Source: an uncultured Chthoniobacterales bacterium
GTDB lineage: Bacteria; Verrucomicrobiota; Verrucomicrobiae; Chthoniobacterales; UBA10450
Assembly (NCBI GenBank): GCA_955652855.1
Contig: CATPCN010000633.1
Coordinates: 1 to 6,157 of the forward strand
Length of the DNA stretch: 6,157 bases
Reading direction: 5' to 3'
In this document: positions 1 to 3,485 of the stretch, piece by piece
How the letters are laid out: every line of letters starts with the position of its first letter
Position numbering within the stretch: the first letter of the stretch is position 1
Notes under the pieces: model-generated
What the model was told of the DNA's origin: nothing
Databases searched by the model: none
The model's input: only the letters and a program-made list of their open reading frames with translations
Made by a program: the position numbers and the translations under genes

Positions 1-1
1 C

Positions 2-835
2 AACCCCGGGTTGGCCGATGAAGAAGTGAGCGCGCTATTTCTGGCGCATCGCACCGACATTGCGGGTCTCGAACGAACCAGACGCTTATTCAGCACCTTG
101 AACCGTTACGCAAAACCGGTCAGCAAGATGGAGATCGTTGCGCTCGATGAGGATGATGTGGTGGCAATCCTCACTAGGCGGCTGGTTGAAGAATACCCAT
201 TGTTCAAAGAATACACGTCGATCAAACGCACAAAGGCAATGCCGTTAGCAGACCGGCAGAACCTCACGAGCATCGTTGCGTTGTACGACGCCATGGATCG
301 CTACTTCGCGACAAAAACGCAGGATTGGAATGAGTTCCGCAAGATGCGTCCTTCCGATGATGACATCGACAAATTCTACAAGCGAGGACAGCTGTTTTGG
401 GACGCGATGATCCGCAATTTCACCCCTCTTCGAGAGCTGGTGGACAGCACGCCCGAACAGCGAGTCGCCTCCCGCTACCGAAGCAAGGAAGGAGGGCATG
501 TGTTGTTTCGGCCGGCGGGCCTTTTTCTGGTGGTCGCAGCCATCCGTATCCTCCGAGACCAAGGTAAGTCCTTAAAGGACATTGTGGAAGCGATCAGCTC
601 CGTTCCCATGGTCTTGGGTGAGTACCCTTGGGCCGGACTGCTCTGGGATACGGCGAATAAACGGATGTTGGTTCGCGGCGAAAATCAGAAGGTGGCGCTG
701 CGCATCCTGGTCCATGGAATTGGCGGCGACCTTTCCGTGTTTCGAACTACCCCCTCTGACCTTCGGCGCGAGTATGCGGGTCTCCTGAACCGGGAGATGA
801 ACGAGGTCAAATTGCGGAAATGGGCTCAACTTTAG
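2..835 (+). CDS. DndB-like / DGQHR-domain protein, 3' part (5' end outside window)
   Basis: The frame is open from the first complete codon to a TAG at 833-835, so about 277 C-terminal residues are visible and the true start lies upstream. The TTG at base 11 is not a credible start because the reading frame and the family pattern continue across it. Visible residues 29-41 (LFSTLNRYAKPVS), followed by a Leu-Asp-Glu-Asp-Asp-rich turn and a TRRLVEEYPLF stretch, match what I know of the part of DndB/DGQHR proteins downstream of the DGQHR motif. The DGQHR motif itself would lie before the window. DndB is the regulatory, DNA-binding member of the Dnd phosphorothioation cluster. DpdB of the 7-deazaguanine DNA modification cluster is a related DGQHR protein and is the main alternative. 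The gene converges on the HNH endonuclease gene. I am fairly sure of the superfamily and unsure which system it serves. Confidence 0.7.
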   Translation, partial: NPGLADEEVSALFLAHRTDIAGLERTRRLFSTLNRYAKPVSKMEIVALDEDDVVAILTRRLVEEYPLFKEYTSIKRTKAMPLADRQNLTSIVALYDAMDRYFATKTQDWNEFRKMRPSDDDIDKFYKRGQLFWDAMIRNFTPLRELVDSTPEQRVASRYRSKEGGHVLFRPAGLFLVVAAIRILRDQGKSLKDIVEAISSVPMVLGEYPWAGLLWDTANKRMLVRGENQKVALRILVHGIGGDLSVFRTTPSDLRREYAGLLNREMNEVKLRKWAQL

Positions 836-976
836 TCGACCAGATCGACCTATCATCTATATGCCCCAGAAACCTGACTTGCGGTTCGGCGTCGAGTGGT
901 TTGGCGAATCGTACGCCGGTTCGAGTTCGTCCAGCTCCGAACAAATACTGGCGCATGGTGCCTCGGCCACACGCGA
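836..976. other. Convergent intergenic region, no gene seen
   Basis: This stretch of 141 bases lies between the stop of the DndB-like gene and the stop of the endonuclease gene. It holds a weak 5-bp hairpin at 835-849 (GTCGA/TCGAC, 5-base loop) and a stronger stem at 887-918. A third hairpin starts at 972 and overlaps the endonuclease stop codon. None is followed by a T-run on either strand, so no intrinsic terminator can be called. The string around 915-926 resembles a tRNA T-arm but no full cloverleaf is visible. Confidence 0.5.
887..918. repeat. Inverted repeat / stem-loop between convergent genes
   Basis: CGGCGT at 887-892 pairs with ACGCCG at 913-918. The stem continues inward as CGA (893-895) with TCG (909-911), leaving one bulged T at 912 and a 13-base loop. 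It sits between two convergent genes, where a factor-independent or bidirectional terminator or an mRNA 3'-end stabiliser would be expected, but there is no U-tract. The structure is visible in the sequence; its function is unknown. Confidence 0.35.
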
Positions 977-988
977 TCAGGAATCGCG
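972..988. repeat. Small hairpin over the endonuclease stop codon
   Basis: CGCGAT (972-977) and ATCGCG (983-988) form a perfect 6-bp stem with a 5-base loop. The stop codon of the minus-strand endonuclease gene (977-979) lies within it. No T-run follows on the minus strand, so it is not called a terminator. Confidence 0.3.
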
Positions 989-1939
989 ATACGGCGCTTC
1001 GACTCGCTCCTCGATTCTGCTCCGGGCTCGATGCCAACCCAGTGCGTTCCGATTTGGATAGTCTGAGATCGATGAAGGAAGGCGCAGCGCGCGGCCCATC
1101 AAGTCTGCGTATTCGGTCTGTAAGAGAGTGTTGCTGACAATCAATGTATAGTCGGCCTCAACAGAAATGAGACCCAAATCGAATAGAGAGTGAAGATCGG
1201 CTCTGAGGAGGAGACCATTTGTAATGTGATTTGTCTGATCACCCAGGTAGGGATAGATGTGAGCCGCTTCCAAGACCTCCTCGCAATTGGAGCCGGACAT
1301 AGCACAACGCTCACCGTACGCACGCAGAAGAGCTTCGCGGAATTTCTTCTGGCCGCGCCGCACAGCGATGGATGCCTGAATGCGCGAACGTCCGTCTTCT
1401 ACCGTTGCGGGGTCGAACACTACGGAGCCTTCCAAAGCTTTCAAGGATATTTGAGTGCAGCTGCGGTCGCTGTCAATCAATGCTGTGCATTCTGGCGTTT
1501 CATCCTGCGCCAGCATGTCGTAAACTGCACTGCGTAGTGCTTCTCTTCCATGCACGGACGACACGAATTCCATCAAATCCGGGGCGACTCTTGCATCAGG
1601 CCCTACGGATTCAATTTTTTCCCTGGACCTCTCGTCGAGTGTGATCTCAGCGACCTGCGAGCCGTTCGTGAGTATCCAAATGTGGTCGCGATAACATAGG
1701 TGGAAATAGGGTAACCACCCTTGTCGGCTACCCTCCAAGTCGAATGATTGCAACAACCGGCGGAAATACTCATCGAAGTCTGTGAATCGGAAGGTACCTC
1801 CACTGATTTTCCCCGCATCCCAAATATTCAGAAATGCAAGCATGCCGGCTGGCTTGTAGTGCTTTTTTGACCGTAGCATTCGCGTCAAAATGTCGCGCCA
1901 GGCTTGCGGTAGTCCAGATTCGCTCAGAGTGTCGGGCAT
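977..1939 (-). CDS. HNH endonuclease with N-terminal sulfur-binding-like (SBD-like) domain; candidate type IV restriction enzyme
   Basis: This is a 320-residue protein read from ATG at 1939-1937 to TGA at 979-977. The C-terminal HNH module is clear: Cys212 and Cys219 form a probable structural pair, then His227 (in AAHI), Asn241 (in ITNGLLL) and His250 (in LHSLFD). This is the standard H-N-H spacing of the HNH_2-type nucleases. The N-terminal part has KPAGMLAFLNIWDAGKISGG (residues 29-49), then an aromatic-rich segment, then PYFHLCYRDHIWIL (77-90). This matches the KP-LLLAxLDxI ... PFxHLxxDxxW pattern of the DNA sulfur-binding domain fused to HNH in ScoMcrA/SprMcrA-like enzymes, which cut phosphorothioated DNA. 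No signal peptide or membrane segment is seen, so it should be cytoplasmic. A TTG start at 2017 would add 26 residues with no family resemblance and was rejected, although no strong Shine-Dalgarno supports the ATG either. The gene is divergent from the DUF4007/ATPase operon. The HNH call is strong; the SBD call is a pattern-based inference. Confidence 0.85.
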   Translation of the reverse strand: MPDTLSESGLPQAWRDILTRMLRSKKHYKPAGMLAFLNIWDAGKISGGTFRFTDFDEYFRRLLQSFDLEGSRQGWLPYFHLCYRDHIWILTNGSQVAEITLDERSREKIESVGPDARVAPDLMEFVSSVHGREALRSAVYDMLAQDETPECTALIDSDRSCTQISLKALEGSVVFDPATVEDGRSRIQASIAVRRGQKKFREALLRAYGERCAMSGSNCEEVLEAAHIYPYLGDQTNHITNGLLLRADLHSLFDLGLISVEADYTLIVSNTLLQTEYADLMGRALRLPSSISDYPNRNALGWHRARSRIEERVEAPYRDS

Positions 1940-1970
1940 AATTCTAATCGCCGTAAGCAGTGTACCGCTA

Positions 1971-1985
1971 CCGATCAATCGTTGG
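1971..1985 (+). repeat. Imperfect 15-bp direct repeat, copy 1
   Basis: CCGATCAATCGTTGG here matches CCGATCAACCATTGG at 2128-2142 at 13 of 15 positions, with starts 157 bases apart in the divergent control region. The copies could be paired binding sites that allow looping, or chance. Confidence 0.35.
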
Positions 1986-1998
1986 TGATTTCGATTGA
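1975..1998. promoter_or_regulatory. Candidate operator: 7-bp perfect inverted repeat upstream of the HNH gene
   Basis: TCAATCG (1975-1981) and CGATTGA (1992-1998) are perfect inverted copies separated by 10 bases. The dyad lies about 36 bases upstream of the endonuclease ATG, where a repressor or activator of that gene would bind. The left arm also falls inside the 1971-1985 copy of a direct repeat found again at 2128-2142. Confidence 0.4.
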
Positions 1999-2061
1999 CT
2001 ATGCCTCGAAGGCCCAAGAGTCACGAGAGCGTCATACTCACTGATGTGCGGGCTCAGTGGG

Positions 2062-2089
2062 CCTGGAATCCCCTTGGCCAAAGTCCAGG
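2062..2089. repeat. Stem-loop with internal palindrome
   Basis: CCTGGA (2062-2067) pairs with TCCAGG (2084-2089). The 16-base loop contains the perfect palindrome TTGGCCAA (2074-2081). A further copy of the arm, ATTCCAGG, occurs at 2209-2216 in inverted orientation relative to CCTGGAAT at 2062-2069. It may be a protein-binding site; there is no evidence for a terminator. Confidence 0.3.
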
Positions 2090-2127
2090 TCGACCGACGG
2101 GACGAATGCAGGTAACCCAAACGAGGG

Positions 2128-2142
2128 CCGATCAACCATTGG
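2128..2142 (+). repeat. Imperfect 15-bp direct repeat, copy 2
   Basis: Second copy of the repeat described at 1971-1985, lying about 170 bases upstream of the HTH gene start. This copy lacks the inverted partner arm that makes a dyad of copy 1. Confidence 0.35.
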
Positions 2143-2241
2143 CAGTCTTCCCCCCTCGTCCCGCGCCCATCAGCCGCAGGGACGGCGGGTCGCGAATGGC
2201 GAGCCACAATTCCAGGGGACCAGCGTTCAGGGATTTCCCAC

Positions 2242-2271
2242 TTGCAATGGTTGGCACAAATCCGTAATAAT
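2242..2271 (+). promoter_or_regulatory. Candidate sigma70-type promoter for the HTH-DUF4007-ATPase operon
   Basis: A -35-like TTGCAA at 2242-2247 is followed after 18 bases by a -10-like AATAAT at 2266-2271 (4/6 and 5/6 matches to the E. coli consensus). The -10 is in the only AT-rich patch before the operon and about 40 bases upstream of the HTH start codon. The 10-bp element CTTGCAATGG that holds the -35 recurs as CTTGCAATAG at 2291-2300, exactly 50 bases downstream. Confidence 0.35.
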
Positions 2272-2286
2272 ACGCAACAGTACGCA
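2271..2286 (+). promoter_or_regulatory. Tandem TACGCA direct repeats, candidate operator
   Basis: TACGCA occurs at 2271-2276 and 2281-2286, with a spacing of exactly 10 bases, or one DNA turn. The repeats overlap the end of the candidate -10 and the likely transcription start. That is a typical place for a small HTH repressor to bind and autoregulate its operon. The binding protein is inferred, not shown. Confidence 0.35.
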
Positions 2287-2310
2287 GTTCCTTGCAATAG
2301 CGGCGACCAA

Positions 2311-2541
2311 ATGACAGAAACTGAACCGTGGCTTTCTCTCGAACAAATCGCTCAACACGTGGGGGTGAGTACGGACACGATCCATCGCTGGATTCGGCTG
2401 CGGGATATGCCTGCACACAAGGTTGGTCGGCTGTGGAAGTTCAAAGTCTCCCAGGTGGACGCGTGGGTTAGGGCTGGGACATCCAAACAGGATTCTGAGG
2501 AAACCGGAACGTCTGGCCCAGACTTGGGTGAAAAGGGATGA
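2311..2541 (+). CDS. Small HTH DNA-binding protein (excisionase / MerR-like HTH_17 type), probable operon regulator
   Basis: This is a 76-residue protein from ATG at 2311 to TGA at 2539-2541. Residues 8-29 form a winged helix-turn-helix start (LSLEQIAQHVGVSTDTIHRW), followed by the wing-like LRDMPAHKVGRLWKFKVSQVD up to residue 50 and the AWV helix at 51-53. This is the layout of excisionase-family/MerR-like domains that read DNA through the helix and a basic wing. The last 20 residues are polar and low-complexity. An upstream TTG at 2242 would add residues of no family character, so the internal ATG is preferred, although its Shine-Dalgarno is poor. The stop overlaps the DUF4007 start (ATGA at 2538-2541), so the gene heads that operon. 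A regulatory role is likely. A true excisionase is less likely because no integrase gene is visible in the window. Confidence 0.8.
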   Translation: MTETEPWLSLEQIAQHVGVSTDTIHRWIRLRDMPAHKVGRLWKFKVSQVDAWVRAGTSKQDSEETGTSGPDLGEKG

Positions 2542-3485
2542 GGGCGCGGGCAAGCATGGCGGCAGACTCAACATACAAATTCTCGGGACATCAAACGTTC
2601 GTGTTCCGGTACGGATGGCTAGAGAAGGGTGTTCGGGGGGTGGAGGAATGCCCAACACTCTTCTCGGAAGAAGACGCTCTCGTGCGGCTGGGTGTTGGCA
2701 AGAACATGGTTTCCAGCATCCGGCACTGGTGCCAGATAACGCAGCTGATCGAGCCGGACCCGAATATTGAGGGCAACACAGGTCGCTATCTCCGCGTTTC
2801 AGACATCGGGCGGCGCTTGCTCCTAGATGGAGGATGGGACCCGTTCCTGGAAGACGATGCATCACTGTGGCTGATCCATTGGTTGCTGGTGTCGAACCCT
2901 GATGTCGGCACCTCTTGGCAGCTCCTCTTCTCGCGTTTCAACCGCCCGGATTTTACGAGACGAGAATTAGCAGATTTTATCGCCTCCTTCATCGAAAAAC
3001 GTTCCCTCAAACTCAGCGACAGTGTAATTGCGAGGGATACGGAATGCTTGATCCGGACGTATACGGTCGGGTCGAACGGTAATAAGAAGGAGGTAAGCCC
3101 AGAAGAGACCTTTGATTGTCCGTTGCTTCAGCTTGACCTGATTCAACCCTCGCCAGACGGTGAGTTGTACAGATTCGCTATTGGCCCGAAAACGTCCCTC
3201 GCTGCCGCGGTCTTCGCATTCGCCCTGGCTCAGTACTTCGATCGAGCAGCCGGCAAGACGAACACGCTGAACGTACAAAAATGCCTCTACGGCGAGGGAA
3301 GCCCCGGACAGGCTTTCAAACTCGACGAGAATAGTCTTGTCGAGTACATCGATGAGTTGGGAGACCTTACGGGACGAGCGATGATTCTCGACGAAACGGC
3401 AGGACTGAAACAGATTTACCGAAGAAAGTCATTTGATCCGATGCGAATCTTGGATGATTACTTCGCATCAAGCAGAACCAAATGA
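2538..3485 (+). CDS. DUF4007 family protein, candidate SspB-like component of a DNA phosphorothioation system
   Basis: This is a 315-residue protein ending with TGA at 3483-3485. DUF4007 hallmarks are visible near the N-terminus: FSGHQTFVFRYGWLEKG at residues 15-31 and LGVGKNMVSSIRHWC at 51-65. Polar conserved-looking segments follow, such as ARDTECLIRTY (165-175) and YGEGSPGQAFKLDE (251-264). The length fits the family. The first ATG (2538) overlaps the upstream stop by ATGA and suits translational coupling. An ATG at 2556 with GAGGG about 11 bases before it is an equally possible start, and the family pattern begins only after it. From memory, DUF4007 proteins occur with sulfur-modification genes (IscS-like desulfurase, PAPS-reductase-like enzyme) and correspond to the SspB nickase of Ssp systems. 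The large ATPase directly downstream agrees with an sspB-sspC order. Membership of DUF4007 is clear by eye; the nickase role is inferred. Confidence 0.8.
   Translation: MRARASMAADSTYKFSGHQTFVFRYGWLEKGVRGVEECPTLFSEEDALVRLGVGKNMVSSIRHWCQITQLIEPDPNIEGNTGRYLRVSDIGRRLLLDGGWDPFLEDDASLWLIHWLLVSNPDVGTSWQLLFSRFNRPDFTRRELADFIASFIEKRSLKLSDSVIARDTECLIRTYTVGSNGNKKEVSPEETFDCPLLQLDLIQPSPDGELYRFAIGPKTSLAAAVFAFALAQYFDRAAGKTNTLNVQKCLYGEGSPGQAFKLDENSLVEYIDELGDLTGRAMILDETAGLKQIYRRKSFDPMRILDDYFASSRTK

Larger units (their letters stand above)
1940..2310. promoter_or_regulatory. Divergent intergenic control region
   Basis: These 371 bases separate the start of the minus-strand endonuclease gene from the start of the plus-strand HTH-led operon. 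I see no convincing coding sequence in them. They contain a 7-bp dyad near the endonuclease gene, an imperfect 15-bp direct repeat spanning the region, a stem-loop with an internal 8-bp palindrome at 2062-2089, and a plausible promoter with short direct repeats just before the HTH gene. The length and symmetry-rich content suggest joint control of both transcription units, probably by the HTH protein. That is inference. Confidence 0.6.

Noticed and set aside
835..849. Intrinsic terminator for the DndB-like gene
   Set aside because: The stem is only 5 bp, it begins in the stop codon, and no T-run follows.
895..940. Complete tRNA gene
   Set aside because: Only a T-arm-like string is present. 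No acceptor stem partner, D-arm or anticodon arm with correct spacing could be found.
820..1137. Plus-strand open frame of 105 codons after the DndB-like gene
   Set aside because: It overlaps the HNH gene's C-terminal coding region on the other strand, and no protein family pattern is visible. The start is weak.
1940..2017. Extension of the HNH endonuclease to a TTG start at 2017
   Set aside because: The added 26 residues show no family resemblance. The ATG at 1939 begins shortly before the conserved N-terminal domain, and the extension would overrun the dyad and likely promoter.
2227..2865. Minus-strand open frame of 212 codons
   Set aside because: It lies opposite the HTH and DUF4007 genes, which have clear family motifs. 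Its own translation is rich in Pro, Arg, Cys and Ser, without domain features.
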